Assembly: GCA_963780655.1 (NCBI GenBank) | Contig: CAWACP010000003.1 | Coordinates: 1,736,001-1,800,000 of the forward strand | Source of the DNA: CAWACP01 sp963780655 | Lineage (GTDB): Bacteria; Acidobacteriota; Terriglobia; Bryobacterales; Bryobacteraceae | Direction of reading: 5' to 3' | Length of the DNA: 64,000 bases | Part shown: positions 26,034 through 35,107 of the stretch, one piece after another | Layout of the letters: each line of letters begins with the position of its first letter | How positions within the stretch are numbered: the stretch's first letter is position 1 | Notes under the pieces: generated by a model | What the model was told of the DNA's origin: nothing | Databases searched by the model: none | The model's input: only the letters and a program-made list of their open reading frames with translations | Made by a program: the position numbers and the translations under genes

Positions 26034-26732
26034 TTCTTGGTCGGAAGTGGAGCAGGCGTTTTCGCCTGCGCGTAACTCGTCTCGACTCCTCCGCGTCAGG
26101 GCCGCCAGCAACCCGCAAAGCCACGCGGTTGCGGCGACATAACCGGCCAGGACGTCGCTCGGATAATGCACACCCAGATAAATTCGGGAGATACCGGGCA
26201 TTACGGCCATAATTACAGCAAAGCACCAACAGGCGACGCGGCTGGCTTCCGATCGCATCCGTCGTGAGATGAGCGCCGCCGCGAGCACGTAAACGCAGAA
26301 CGAATTCAGCGCGTGGCCGCTCGGAAAGCTCCACGAGTCCGGCGTTGGGAGCCCGAAGAACGGCACAGGCCGGGGCCGCCGAAACGCGTGTTTGAGGACC
26401 TCCATGAGGATGTTACCCCCGGCCGTGCCGAGCACCAGCAGAATGGCGTGACGGCGCTGGCGCATTCGCCACAGGACGAGCGCGAGCACGGCAACTACGG
26501 TCATCAGGGTTGGCGCCGACCCGATGAACGTGAACGCTTCCATCACGCGGGTGAGCCACGGCGAAGCCCACGAATGCACGAACCCGCGCACCGCGTCGTC
26601 GAAGGCGTGTGTCTGGCCCCGCAGCACCTCCGTCGCGATCCAGCCGAAGATCAGAATCGCGCATACGGCCGCAACGAAGCCCAGCACTGCCGGTATTGCC
26701 CGCAGGCGCGTGCCGTTCGCTGTGGTCCTCAT
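26028..26732 (-). CDS. PAP2-family membrane phosphatase
   Basis: Membrane phosphatase of 234 residues, related to lipid or undecaprenyl pyrophosphate phosphatases. The three PAP2 signature pieces are KHAFRRPRP (about residues 115-123), PSGHA (about 139-143) and SRIYLGVHYPSDVLAGY (about 180-196); all catalytic residues are present. About six membrane segments are visible. ATG 26732 overlaps the stop of the GT2-methyltransferase gene by four bases, so it belongs to that operon. Its likely job is recycling a lipid-phosphate carrier after glycosyl transfer. The substrate is inferred only. Its TAG stop lies in a dispersed repeat. Confidence 0.88.
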   Translation of the reverse strand: MRTTANGTRLRAIPAVLGFVAAVCAILIFGWIATEVLRGQTHAFDDAVRGFVHSWASPWLTRVMEAFTFIGSAPTLMTVVAVLALVLWRMRQRRHAILLVLGTAGGNILMEVLKHAFRRPRPVPFFGLPTPDSWSFPSGHALNSFCVYVLAAALISRRMRSEASRVACWCFAVIMAVMPGISRIYLGVHYPSDVLAGYVAATAWLCGLLAALTRRSRDELRAGENACSTSDQEQ

Positions 26733-28288
26733 CGCAGACCTGGCTTCCGCAGCGAACAGAGCACGTGCGTGCGCAGCAGGGGAATCGCGTTGAAGATCCT
26801 GTACAACGCCGGATGAATGGACGCCACGAACCTCGCCAGCGGCGGCGCGAGGGTGAGGCGGCGGCACTCCATCGCGGCCTCGGGGAACAGCTCGCGGATT
26901 TGCCTCACGGGCACGCCCGACACGTTTGGATTGCGCGGGTTGTCGTAGCAGAAGTCGTACCACAGCACGTATCCGCCGGGCGCCAGAAGTTCCCATAGGC
27001 GCCCTGCAAGCCCCCGCCGTCGCTCCGGGTCAAGCAGCGACGTGAAGATGGTGAACGCAAGGATCAGGTCGAACGAGCCCGGCGGAAACGCGAGTTCGAG
27101 GGCATCGCCGCCGATCAGCGTGACTTCCGCGGGAAGCTGTTGCCGCGCCTGCTCGAGCCGATGCGGCTGGATGTCGTTTCCCGTCAGGTGGCGAGGATCG
27201 AATCCCATGCGGATCAGTTCCGCCAGGTTGCCGCCCGTGCCACAGCCCACTTCCAGAACGCGGGCGGTAGCGGGATCGAGGCCGCTTGCCGACAACCATT
27301 GCCGCACGGCGCGATTCCGCTCTTCGAGAAAGAGAGACAACGCCTTGTCGGATCGCCGCGGGCCGAAGGCATCGGCGACAAGTCCCCACCAGAAACCCGC
27401 GCCATAGGCGACATGCAGCGACGCGGCCACCGGCAGGAACAACAGCTTCCTCGAAACCGCCGACGCGATGAGGCCGGTTGCACAGTAAGCTGCGACGACG
27501 GCCAGGCCGAAGCGACCCAGCCATGGGGCGGCCGCAAGGAACGCCACCCAGAGGGCCGGCGCCAACTGCCGCAGACTGCCGATGCGCCCCGCTTTCCGGA
27601 ACACGCGCATTTTGTAGCGCCCATAGCGCCAGTATTGCCGCAGCATGCCGCGCCACGTTGGCCTCGAGTAATACCGGCATCGAATTGAGGGGTCGAAGTA
27701 CAGACGCATGCCTCGCGCCAGCAGCCGGGTGTTGAACTCGTCATCCTGGTTGGTGGCAAGCTCCTCATCGAAGAGTCCATGCGAGAAAGCTGCGCGACGA
27801 TAGCAGCCGAACACAACCGTGTCCACATAGCCCGCGCGGCCTCCGGTCCGGAATCGCGCGTTGCCGACGCCGAAGCGGGAACTCATCACCGCCGCAATTA
27901 CGGCCCCGATCGCCGTATCGCTCACGGTTTCAAGAACGCCGCCGACGGCGACCGCTTCCGGTTGCTCGGCCAAAGCCGAGAGGCTGCGTTCAATCCAATC
28001 GGGTGCAGGGATGGAATGCGCGCCAAGAATGGAGATGTATTCGCCGTGCGCCGCACCCACGCCGATATTGAACGCAACCGGCGTGACGCGGGCCGGATTG
28101 TCGAGCAGAACCACGCGCGCATCGGTTTCCGCGAACGAGCGAACAATCTCACGCGAGCCATCGGTGGATGCGCCATCCACGACGATTACTTCAATGTCCG
28201 CAGTGGTTCCACCGAGCAGCGCGCGCAGCGTCCGTTCGATGTAGCCGCTCTCGTTTCGGCAGGCGATGACGATAGAGACGACGGGCAT
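26729..28288 (-). CDS. fused family-2 glycosyltransferase and SAM methyltransferase
   Basis: Two-enzyme protein of 519 residues. The N-terminal half is a GT-A family 2 glycosyltransferase (MPVVSIVIACRNESGYIERT, EVIVVDGASTDGSREIV, later NQDDEFNTRLLARG). Hydrophobic segments near 245-310 suggest membrane contact. The C-terminal part, from about residue 320, is a class I methyltransferase with VLEVGCGTGGNLAEL, NDIQPHRLEQARQQ and PPGSFDLILAFTIFTSLLDP. The start ATG 28288 matches the GT2 N-terminus. PAP2 overlaps its end. The fusion suggests a glycan that is extended and then methylated, perhaps lipid-linked. Acceptor and sugar are unknown. Confidence 0.88.
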   Translation of the reverse strand: MPVVSIVIACRNESGYIERTLRALLGGTTADIEVIVVDGASTDGSREIVRSFAETDARVVLLDNPARVTPVAFNIGVGAAHGEYISILGAHSIPAPDWIERSLSALAEQPEAVAVGGVLETVSDTAIGAVIAAVMSSRFGVGNARFRTGGRAGYVDTVVFGCYRRAAFSHGLFDEELATNQDDEFNTRLLARGMRLYFDPSIRCRYYSRPTWRGMLRQYWRYGRYKMRVFRKAGRIGSLRQLAPALWVAFLAAAPWLGRFGLAVVAAYCATGLIASAVSRKLLFLPVAASLHVAYGAGFWWGLVADAFGPRRSDKALSLFLEERNRAVRQWLSASGLDPATARVLEVGCGTGGNLAELIRMGFDPRHLTGNDIQPHRLEQARQQLPAEVTLIGGDALELAFPPGSFDLILAFTIFTSLLDPERRRGLAGRLWELLAPGGYVLWYDFCYDNPRNPNVSGVPVRQIRELFPEAAMECRRLTLAPPLARFVASIHPALYRIFNAIPLLRTHVLCSLRKPGLR

Positions 28289-28306
28289 TATTGTGGCGCT
28301 AAGTGC

Positions 28307-28378
28307 GCAGGCCAAAGGCCTACTCCACTGTTGCCGTAAACTGCTGATGCACCGTGGTGGAGCAGGCCTTCGGCCTGC
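28307..28378. repeat. paired family A palindromes, composite inverted repeat
   Basis: Two facing copies, GCAGGCCAAAGGCCTACTCC (28307 on) and GTGGAGCAGGCCTTCGGCC (28357 on), separated by a conserved 26-base spacer. Same composite as at 34512-34572. Confidence 0.8.
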
Positions 28379-28381
28379 ACG

Positions 28382-29386
28382 TCACAAAATCACCGTCTGC
28401 GTGCCGTCCACCTTCTGCCCGCTCACCACCGAAGAAAGCAGCGAGAAGTTGTAGCCCGGCTCCCGCATGGTCAGCGCCCGGCCGAGCGCGCCCAGCGCAA
28501 TGCGCATGCGGAAGATCAGACCGGCGGCGAAGCCCTCGTGCTTCGCGACGAACGCCGCCGCTCCCACGCCGCAATCCGATGCGAGCACCGCACGAGCCGC
28601 GGACGAACGAACGATCTCGCCCTCATCGGAGCGTCGCACCACTTTGGCCGGCGGCAGCACTACGATGCGCTTACCGCTTCGCTGAATCTGCCAGCTCACT
28701 TCCAGATCGGCCCAGGTTTCACCGAACCGCTCATCCAGATAGTTCAGGCCGCGCACGAAATATTTCGTCACCACGAACGCCGTAAAGCGCGCGTATTCGA
28801 CGCTCTGGCTCTCGGCCGATTCATCGATGGGCGACGGCGTCAGGCCACCGCCGGCGGTGCACGCGCGGTAGAGCGCCTTGCGGTCGGGCATGCGGAAGAA
28901 CACCGGCTCCTGCTCGCCGTCGCCGTCCACCACCAGCGGGCACACCGCCGCGGCTTCGGCGTCGCTTTCCATCCTTTCAGCGAGCCTGCCTACCGTGTCC
29001 GGCTGCACCTCGATCTCCGGCGAGAGGAAGAACAGCAGGTCGGCATGCGCCGTCCGCGAGCCGATATTCAGGGCCTTCGTTCGTCCGAAATATTTTGGCA
29101 GCCGAAGAAAAGTGACGTTCGGAAAATCGCCCTCGAGCGCGGCCGTGTCGTCCTGCGAACCGTTATCCATGACGATCACTTCGAGAATCTCGCGCGGCGT
29201 CGTGGATTCGAGCGCGTGCAGGCAGCGATGCAACTCCGTCGCCTGATTGTACGCAGCGATCACGGCAGTCACCTTCGGACCTGTCGGGACCTCTGCCTCC
29301 TGCGGTTCCGGCGCGACCGCCAGAGTGATGGCCTGCGGGGCCACCACCTTTTCACGCCCCGGAGTTCGCTTCCTTTGCAGTGCCAT
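28382..29386 (-). CDS. family-2 glycosyltransferase
   Basis: GT-A fold glycosyltransferase of 334 residues. KVTAVIAAYNQATELHRCLH, LEVIVMDNGSQDDTAALEG and ADLLFFLSPEIEVQPDTV cover the nucleotide-sugar part; FGETWADLEVSWQIQRSGKR corresponds to the ED-type acceptor motif region, with W-D-E residues. The start ATG 29386 has AGGAGA seven bases upstream and overlaps the end of the decarboxylase gene by 35 bases, so the two are co-expressed. The first 45 residues are a basic, Pro-rich extension. The overlap makes a link between amine production and glycan building plausible, but this is inference. Confidence 0.87.
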   Translation of the reverse strand: MALQRKRTPGREKVVAPQAITLAVAPEPQEAEVPTGPKVTAVIAAYNQATELHRCLHALESTTPREILEVIVMDNGSQDDTAALEGDFPNVTFLRLPKYFGRTKALNIGSRTAHADLLFFLSPEIEVQPDTVGRLAERMESDAEAAAVCPLVVDGDGEQEPVFFRMPDRKALYRACTAGGGLTPSPIDESAESQSVEYARFTAFVVTKYFVRGLNYLDERFGETWADLEVSWQIQRSGKRIVVLPPAKVVRRSDEGEIVRSSAARAVLASDCGVGAAAFVAKHEGFAAGLIFRMRIALGALGRALTMREPGYNFSLLSSVVSGQKVDGTQTVIL

Positions 29387-30845
29387 TAGGATTCTCTCCT
29401 GACCAGTCTGCCCGCGCGCGCTCGAGCGCCGCAACCAGCGCCGAAACGTCCTCAGCCGCGGTGCGGTAATTGGTGATGCACGCGCGCAGAACTGTTTTCG
29501 TTCCGGCCAGCACCGTCGTGGAAATCCAGGCTTCGCCGGACTTCACCACACGCATCGCGATACCGTGCGGGTCGGCGCCGCCGGGATCGGAAAAGCAGAC
29601 CACCGGCAACGGCGTTTCATTTTCGATGCGCCATCCCTGTTGGACCAGTTGCACGCGCAGCAGGTCGCCCATGGCCGCCTGATGCCGCAGCGCGTTCGCG
29701 TATCCGCTTTCGCCGGCAACCACCAGGGAGAGGAACACCTTCAGTCCGATGAACCGGCGCGACCACTGCATGGTGTGCTGGTGCGGGTCGACGACGTCCA
29801 GCCCCGCGGCCTCGCGCGGCATGTACGCGGTTTCGATGCGGAATGCGCGGTCCATGGCGTCGCGATGGCGCGTGAAGAAGATGCCGGCGCCCATGGGCAC
29901 GCTCAGCCATTTGTGCGCGTCGAAGGTGATGGAATCCGCGAACTCGATGCCGTCCAGCAGCGGGCGGAGATCGTCGGCCAATACTGCCGCGCCGGCCCAC
30001 GCCGCGTCCACGTGCAGCCAAAGGCCGAACCGTCGGGCGATGCTCGCACAGCCGGCCAGCGGATCGATCGCGCCGGCGTTTGTAGTACCCGCCGTGGCCA
30101 CCACCAGGAACGGCAGCAGCCCGGCTTCGAGATCGCGCTCGATGGCCGCGGACAGCGCATCGGGCCGCATCCGCAGGCTTCCGTCCACCGGAATGGCCCG
30201 CACCGCGCGAGCGCCGAGTCCGCTCATCCGCGCGGCCTTCAGAATGGAGTGATGCGCTTCGGCCGAGGCGTACAACACCGGCTCGGCCGCGAGCGCGCGC
30301 GCGCCGCGTTCAGCGAACTCCGGAAATGCCGAGCCGATTGCCGTGAGCACGGCGGTGTGATTGGCCTCCGCGCCGCCGGAACAAAAAGCGCCGTCAATGT
30401 CGTCGGGGTCGTAGCCGAACCGTTCGCCCAGCAGCCGGATGGTATGCCGCTCCACCTCCGCGGCAAAGGGACTGTGGCTCCAGGCGGCGATCTGCGGGTT
30501 AAACGCCGCCGCGAGCATGTCCGCGGCGATTCCCATCACTGCGGGCGCGGGATTGAAGAGGCCGAAATAGCGGGGATGCGGAGTGTGCGTCTGGTACTCG
30601 GTGAGGCCTGTTTCCACGAACTCCAGCGCCTCCGCCGGGCTCACCGGCACTGCGAAATCGAACTTCTCGAGAGATCGCCGGATGTCCTTCACGGCGAGCT
30701 CCGGCGTCACGCGCCGCTGGCCCACCGACTCGATGTACTTCTCCACCGCGGCGGCTACCTGGTTCCAGACCTTCACGCGCGCTTCCTGATGAGGAAGCAG
30801 TCCGCTCCATGGCTGCGTCGGGTTGGCCGGTCGAGAGCCGCTCAT
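29352..30845 (-). CDS. group II pyridoxal-dependent amino-acid decarboxylase
   Basis: PLP enzyme of 497 residues, related to aromatic-L-amino-acid and glutamate decarboxylases. NPQIAAWSHSPFAAEVERHT and GAFCSGGAEANHTAVLTAI form the substrate and cofactor region, SAEAHHSILKAARMSG gives the cofactor-stacking His, LHVDAAWAGAAVLADD the Asp, and DAHKWLSVPMGAG the PLP lysine (Lys312). All are intact. It leads a minus-strand run with two glycosyltransferases. The exact amino acid cannot be predicted; aromatic amino acids are the first guess from family resemblance. Confidence 0.88.
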   Translation of the reverse strand: MSGSRPANPTQPWSGLLPHQEARVKVWNQVAAAVEKYIESVGQRRVTPELAVKDIRRSLEKFDFAVPVSPAEALEFVETGLTEYQTHTPHPRYFGLFNPAPAVMGIAADMLAAAFNPQIAAWSHSPFAAEVERHTIRLLGERFGYDPDDIDGAFCSGGAEANHTAVLTAIGSAFPEFAERGARALAAEPVLYASAEAHHSILKAARMSGLGARAVRAIPVDGSLRMRPDALSAAIERDLEAGLLPFLVVATAGTTNAGAIDPLAGCASIARRFGLWLHVDAAWAGAAVLADDLRPLLDGIEFADSITFDAHKWLSVPMGAGIFFTRHRDAMDRAFRIETAYMPREAAGLDVVDPHQHTMQWSRRFIGLKVFLSLVVAGESGYANALRHQAAMGDLLRVQLVQQGWRIENETPLPVVCFSDPGGADPHGIAMRVVKSGEAWISTTVLAGTKTVLRACITNYRTAAEDVSALVAALERARADWSGENPNGTAKEANSGA

Positions 30846-30874
30846 TTGTCAGGGATGTGGCGCACGCAGAGCTT

Positions 30875-30898
30875 GCAGGCCAAAGGCCTGCTCTACCG
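30875..30898. repeat. dispersed palindrome family A
   Basis: GCAGGCCAAAGGCCTGCTCT type copy between the decarboxylase start and the M1 peptidase stop. Confidence 0.8.
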
Positions 30899-30901
30899 TG
30901 T

Positions 30902-33229
30902 CTAATCCTGTATTGTCGCCAGGGTCGCGCCTGAGGGCAATGAAACGCGCACCGGCTTCTCCTTCAGCACCCAGGAAAACTGAGCCGGATCGCTCCCGGT
31001 CTCTACCCAGTGCACAACCCGCTTCTGGCCCAGTTCCACCTCCACCGGCACGAACGCGCTGAACTGATCGTCCACGCCGCTTTGCGTCACAGTGCCGGTG
31101 ACGCGCGTCCCGCGGACCGCATAGCGCAGCTTCAGCTCTGGTATGCCGGTGCCATAGACCCACGTGTCGAAGAACGATTCGAGCTTCGCATCGGGCGACC
31201 CGGCGGGCACGAACTCCGTCGCCACCCTGCGGAAATCCTCGGTGCCCAGCGACTGAAAACGGTAGCGGCGGCACAGCTCGGCCATAAAGCGCCGAAAATT
31301 GTCGTCGCCCATGCGCAGGCGCAGCATGTGGATGATCCACGATCCCTTCTCGTAGGTAATCAGCCTCCACCCGTCCGGGAACTCCGAGGTGGAAAGCCGC
31401 ACACCCCACGTGATCGGGCCGGCCGATTCCATCATGCGCCCGTCCGCGGCCCGCATCGTCAGATGCTGGCGATAGCTGTTGAGTACGTTCTCGATCGCGC
31501 CACCCTTTCGATCCTCCAGGTACATGAGCGCGCAGTAATTCGCGAGCGCTTCCATGATCCACGAGTCGCGCGGCGTCGCGGGGGCCACCAGATTGCCCCA
31601 CCACTGGTGCGCCGTTTCATGGGCGGCCATCAGATCGGAAAAGAAGAAGTCCGAATACTTGTCCGCTCGCATCTCCGCGGGGCGCTGCTGCGGGTCGAGG
31701 TAAGCGAGCGTGGAAAGATAAATCAAACCCGGAAACCCCTGGCCGAACGTATCCGGAATCGGTGAAACGGTGAGCGTCCGCACCGGCGGAGGCCCGAGCT
31801 CGGCCGAGTAGTATTCGAGGGCGGCGATCACCGATTCCGCGATCTCCTGAAGACGGGGGGCCGAGGCATGCAGGGCATCGGGGCCGCTGTCAGCCGGCGC
31901 ATTGGCGCAAACCTCCAGCGTGAAGCCGTTTTTCGTGATGCATTTGCGCTCGTACTTCCCGAGGTTGAATCCGGCGAAGCGAATCGGCTGATCCGCGCGG
32001 AAATGCAGCGTCACCTTATCCCCCGCCGTGCTTTTGTCCACCTCGGATCCGGTGGCCACCAGATCGAACGTGCGCGGAAGATGGAACGTCAGGTCGAAAC
32101 GCGACAGGCCCTCCGGCTCGTGCGGATACCAGGTTCCACGCGCACCGACGAAATAGACGCCCTTCCCCGCCTCCGAGATCACCGAGCCCTCGTGGTGAAA
32201 TTCGAAATTGTACGTCTGGCCGGTTTTCAGCGCGGTTTTCGGCAGCACCAGGAAGGCCTGGTCGCCGCCCCCACGGATCAGCGTGGAACGAACCGACTCG
32301 GTCTGGTATACCTCCGCGGGCTCGCCGTCAATCGTGACCGCGGTCACTTTCATACGATCGGAAATCAGGAAAGGAAGGGCCCGGCCGGAGCGCGCGGTCG
32401 GCGTCACCTTCACCCGCGTCACGGCGCGCATGGCGAGGGCGGCATCGAGGTCGGCGTCGATACTGTAATCCGCCACCGCGGCCGGCATCAGCACGCGCGG
32501 TTTCGCGCTGGTCCGCACGTTGCGTCCGTCGAACGCCGTCCACGTATCGAAAATGGGCTCGCCCTTGCGCTCGGAGATCTGGCCCACGACGATCTGATCG
32601 GCGCTCGTCGGATCGTAGCTGACGTCGAACGATCCGATATGCGTCCCCACCAGCCCCATGTAGAAAAAGCCCGCGGCGCCAGGCGAAACCAGATCCTGCA
32701 CAATACGCACATCGAAGCTGGTGGAGAGGTTCTGCAGTACCGGGTTCCATGTTCGGCTCATCAGCTCGGCCTTCTTCGCGTCGGAGGCGTCGCCCCTGCT
32801 TTCAGCGCCTTCCAGCATCTGGCGCTCCAGCTCCGCGCCGGTGTTGTCGGTGAAAATCATCAGGGAAGTCCGGAAGTGTTCGTCCAGGTTCGGAACGCCG
32901 GCAAAAGAAGCCAGCGACAGACGCTCGCTGCGATCGGGCGGCATGAGCAGAACCTCGGCATCGCCTGCCTCGACGTCCGCGGTGAACAGGGCCGCCGGGC
33001 GCACGCCGTTCACCTTCTTCGCCAGCATGAGATAGCCGGACGTCAGGTAAATGCTGAGGTCTTCCTTTACGATCTTCAGGTCGCGGACCCGATAGCACGC
33101 CGACGCATCGAAGGTATTCGCGCGAATCAGGCGGCCCGTCTCCGCGGCGGTTTCCTGCCCGGATGCCAGGGCAATGGAATACGCCAGAGCCAGCAGCAGG
33201 GCCGGCGCAGGAAGGAACGAGCGTGCCAC
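30902..33229 (-). CDS. exported M1-type metallopeptidase
   Basis: Large exported peptidase of about 775 residues. GTG 33229 is chosen because a signal peptide follows (ARSFLPAPALLLALAYSIAL); an ATG at 33286 is in frame. The catalytic site HETAHQWWGN is followed 18 residues later by the third ligand in WIMEALANY, the exact M1 spacing. The usual GxMEN exopeptidase motif is replaced by PGLIYLS, so aminopeptidase specificity is uncertain. The N-terminal 300 residues are a long beta-rich domain not found in classic APN enzymes. It stands just after a dispersed repeat and diverges from the P450 gene. Likely periplasmic or outer-surface protein degradation. Confidence 0.88.
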   Translation of the reverse strand: MARSFLPAPALLLALAYSIALASGQETAAETGRLIRANTFDASACYRVRDLKIVKEDLSIYLTSGYLMLAKKVNGVRPAALFTADVEAGDAEVLLMPPDRSERLSLASFAGVPNLDEHFRTSLMIFTDNTGAELERQMLEGAESRGDASDAKKAELMSRTWNPVLQNLSTSFDVRIVQDLVSPGAAGFFYMGLVGTHIGSFDVSYDPTSADQIVVGQISERKGEPIFDTWTAFDGRNVRTSAKPRVLMPAAVADYSIDADLDAALAMRAVTRVKVTPTARSGRALPFLISDRMKVTAVTIDGEPAEVYQTESVRSTLIRGGGDQAFLVLPKTALKTGQTYNFEFHHEGSVISEAGKGVYFVGARGTWYPHEPEGLSRFDLTFHLPRTFDLVATGSEVDKSTAGDKVTLHFRADQPIRFAGFNLGKYERKCITKNGFTLEVCANAPADSGPDALHASAPRLQEIAESVIAALEYYSAELGPPPVRTLTVSPIPDTFGQGFPGLIYLSTLAYLDPQQRPAEMRADKYSDFFFSDLMAAHETAHQWWGNLVAPATPRDSWIMEALANYCALMYLEDRKGGAIENVLNSYRQHLTMRAADGRMMESAGPITWGVRLSTSEFPDGWRLITYEKGSWIIHMLRLRMGDDNFRRFMAELCRRYRFQSLGTEDFRRVATEFVPAGSPDAKLESFFDTWVYGTGIPELKLRYAVRGTRVTGTVTQSGVDDQFSAFVPVEVELGQKRVVHWVETGSDPAQFSWVLKEKPVRVSLPSGATLATIQD

Positions 33230-33306
33230 GACTCTCAGTGTATGCCGGTTGCCGGTTGCCACGAAACAGGACGGCCTCGCAGGCATCTACCCCTGAAGGA
33301 CCCTGT

Positions 33307-34503
33307 ATGGTGGACTTTCTTTCGGATGATGTGCGCCGTAACCCCTACCCTGTGTATGACCGGATCAGGGCGGCTTCGCCTGTTCTGTTCGAGCCCCGCC
33401 TGGGCGTCTGGATGGTCTTCGACTACGCCGGCGTCAAGCGCGTCCTGAACGACCACGAATCGTTCAGCTCGAGTCTTGCCGGATCTGCCGGCCAGCCCAC
33501 TCCGCCGTGGTTCATCTTCTTCGACCCGCCGCGGCACACCCGCCTGCGTGGACTCGTCAGCACGGCGTTCACCCCTCGCATGATCGCCAATCTCGAGCCG
33601 CGCATTCGTGAGCTGTCGCGCGAGCTGCTCGATCGGACCATCGAGCGCGGCGAAATGGATCCGGCAGGCGACTTCGCGGTTCCGCTGCCGCTCATGGTGA
33701 TCGCGGAGATGATCGGCATTCCCGCCGCCGAGTGGCCGCGGTTCAAACACTGGAACGACGCCATCCTGATGCTCAGCTACACGTTGTTCGATAAGGCCGC
33801 TGCGGCGAAAGCTACCACCGAGTATTTCGCTGTGGGGGACGAGATGCGGTCATATCTCGCCGTCCAGTTGGACGAGCGGCGCGCGACGCCGAAGGATGAC
33901 CTGCTGACGAATCTGGCGAACGCGGAGGTGGACGGGGAGCGGCTGAAGCCGGAGGAGATCGTGGCGTTCACGCAACTGCTGCTGATCGCCGGCAACGAAA
34001 CAACAGCGAACCTGATCGGCAATGCCATGCTCTCGCTGCTGGAGAACCCCGAGCAACTGGCCCGTTTGCGAACGGCGCCCGATCTGCTGCCCTCCGCCAT
34101 CGAGGAGGTTCTGCGGTATCGATCGCCTCTGCAGTATGGGTTTCGCGCCACCACGCGCGAAGTGGAGATGAACGGCGTCACCATTCCGGCCGGCAAGATC
34201 GTTTTTGCCATGGTCGGTTCCGCTAACCGCGATCCCGCGCAGTTCACCGATGCGAACCGGTTCGACATTGCACGAGATCCAAACCCGCACATTGCTTTCG
34301 GCCACGGCATTCACTTCTGCCTGGGCGCGGCGCTCTCGCGACTGGAAGCGAGGGTCGCGCTCGCCGAGCTGCTCGGTAAATTGCAGAATATCGAGCTTAC
34401 CGGCAGCGGGCCATGGTCGCCGAAGAAAGCGCTGAACGTGCTCGGACCCGCCAGCCTGCCCATCCGTTTCGATCCCGGCCGGCGCGCGATGGCATCCGCG
34501 TAA
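33307..34503 (+). CDS. cytochrome P450
   Basis: Soluble bacterial P450 of 398 residues. ATG 33307 follows GAAGGA with six bases between. The heme-binding loop FGHGIHFCLGAALSRLE has Cys338; the I-helix oxygen-binding motif AGNETT is at 228-233; the ExxR pair is EEVLRY. Helix-C heme-propionate HTRLRGLVSTAF is also present. It lacks a fused reductase, so it needs a separate ferredoxin, perhaps like that at 23.6 kb, and a reductase. The substrate is unknown and no biosynthetic cluster surrounds it. A composite repeat follows before perR. Confidence 0.95.
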   Translation: MVDFLSDDVRRNPYPVYDRIRAASPVLFEPRLGVWMVFDYAGVKRVLNDHESFSSSLAGSAGQPTPPWFIFFDPPRHTRLRGLVSTAFTPRMIANLEPRIRELSRELLDRTIERGEMDPAGDFAVPLPLMVIAEMIGIPAAEWPRFKHWNDAILMLSYTLFDKAAAAKATTEYFAVGDEMRSYLAVQLDERRATPKDDLLTNLANAEVDGERLKPEEIVAFTQLLLIAGNETTANLIGNAMLSLLENPEQLARLRTAPDLLPSAIEEVLRYRSPLQYGFRATTREVEMNGVTIPAGKIVFAMVGSANRDPAQFTDANRFDIARDPNPHIAFGHGIHFCLGAALSRLEARVALAELLGKLQNIELTGSGPWSPKKALNVLGPASLPIRFDPGRRAMASA

Positions 34504-34511
34504 AGTTCCGT

Positions 34512-34572
34512 GCAGGCCGAAGGCCTGCTCTACTTACGGCCGAGAACAGTGGAGTAGGCCTTTGGCCTGCTC
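34512..34572. repeat. paired family A palindromes
   Basis: GCAGGCCGAAGGCCTGCTCT and GTGGAGTAGGCCTTTGGCC face each other between the P450 stop and the perR promoter. They may act as a bidirectional transcription barrier. Confidence 0.8.
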
Positions 34573-34603
34573 TTGACAAATTATCGTATTAGATTTAGTC
34601 TAA
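34573..34603 (+). promoter_or_regulatory. perR promoter with overlapping Fur/PerR-type inverted repeat
   Basis: TTGACA (34573-34578) and a 17-base spacer lead to TAGTCT. Over the -10 region lies TTAGA-tttag-TCTAA (34589-34603), a PerR-box-like palindrome eight bases before the ATG. Autorepression and a nearly leaderless transcript are inferred. Confidence 0.6.
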
Positions 34604-34610
34604 AGTATTC

Positions 34611-35045
34611 ATGGACCCGGCGGCGATCAGGCGGTCCCTCGAGGACAAAGGCTTGCGGTGCACCCCGCAGCGCTACTCCGTGATGGGGTTCCTGCTGGAA
34701 CATAACAGGCATCCCACGGCCGCCGAAATCTTCGAAGCCGTGAATCGTGTGGATCCGCGCTGTTCGAGGGCCACCACTTACAACAGTCTGCGGGACCTGG
34801 TGCAGGCGGGCCTGGTCCGCGAAGTCGCCGTCGAGGGCCGCGCCGCGCGATTCGACGCAAAACACCTGCCGCATCATCACTTCATTTGCGACCGTTGCGG
34901 CAAGGTGGAGGACCTCGAATGGTACGACGTCCCCGAGCCTGCGCCGGCCTCACTCGGTAAGCGGGTTCTTCGCGAATGCGAACTTATTTTCCGCGGGCTC
35001 TGCTCGAAGTGCGCTCCGCGGCGCGTTTCCCGGCAGGCGTCGTAG
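34611..35045 (+). CDS. perR: Fur-family regulator, PerR type
   Basis: Metal-dependent repressor of 144 residues. The winged helix covers about residues 5-85 (GLRCTPQRYSVMGFLLEHNR, then RCSRATTYNSLRDLVQAGLV). The dimer/metal domain has HHHFICDRCGKVEDL, and the structural zinc site is completed by the C-terminal CSKC. PerR rather than Fur is inferred because katG follows directly on the same strand 62 bases later. PerR senses H2O2 through oxidation of metal-ligand His. A palindrome overlaps its own promoter. The transcript may continue into katG, which also has its own Shine-Dalgarno sequence. Confidence 0.87.
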   Translation: MDPAAIRRSLEDKGLRCTPQRYSVMGFLLEHNRHPTAAEIFEAVNRVDPRCSRATTYNSLRDLVQAGLVREVAVEGRAARFDAKHLPHHHFICDRCGKVEDLEWYDVPEPAPASLGKRVLRECELIFRGLCSKCAPRRVSRQAS

Positions 35046-35107
35046 CGGTGTGTATCGATGCGCGTCGTCGCATTATTTACTTTTGACTAATTCCAGGAGA
35101 TGAACAG

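Noticed and set aside
35060..35095. Second PerR box upstream of katG
   Set aside because: The region is AT-rich but I see no convincing palindrome comparable to 34589-34603.
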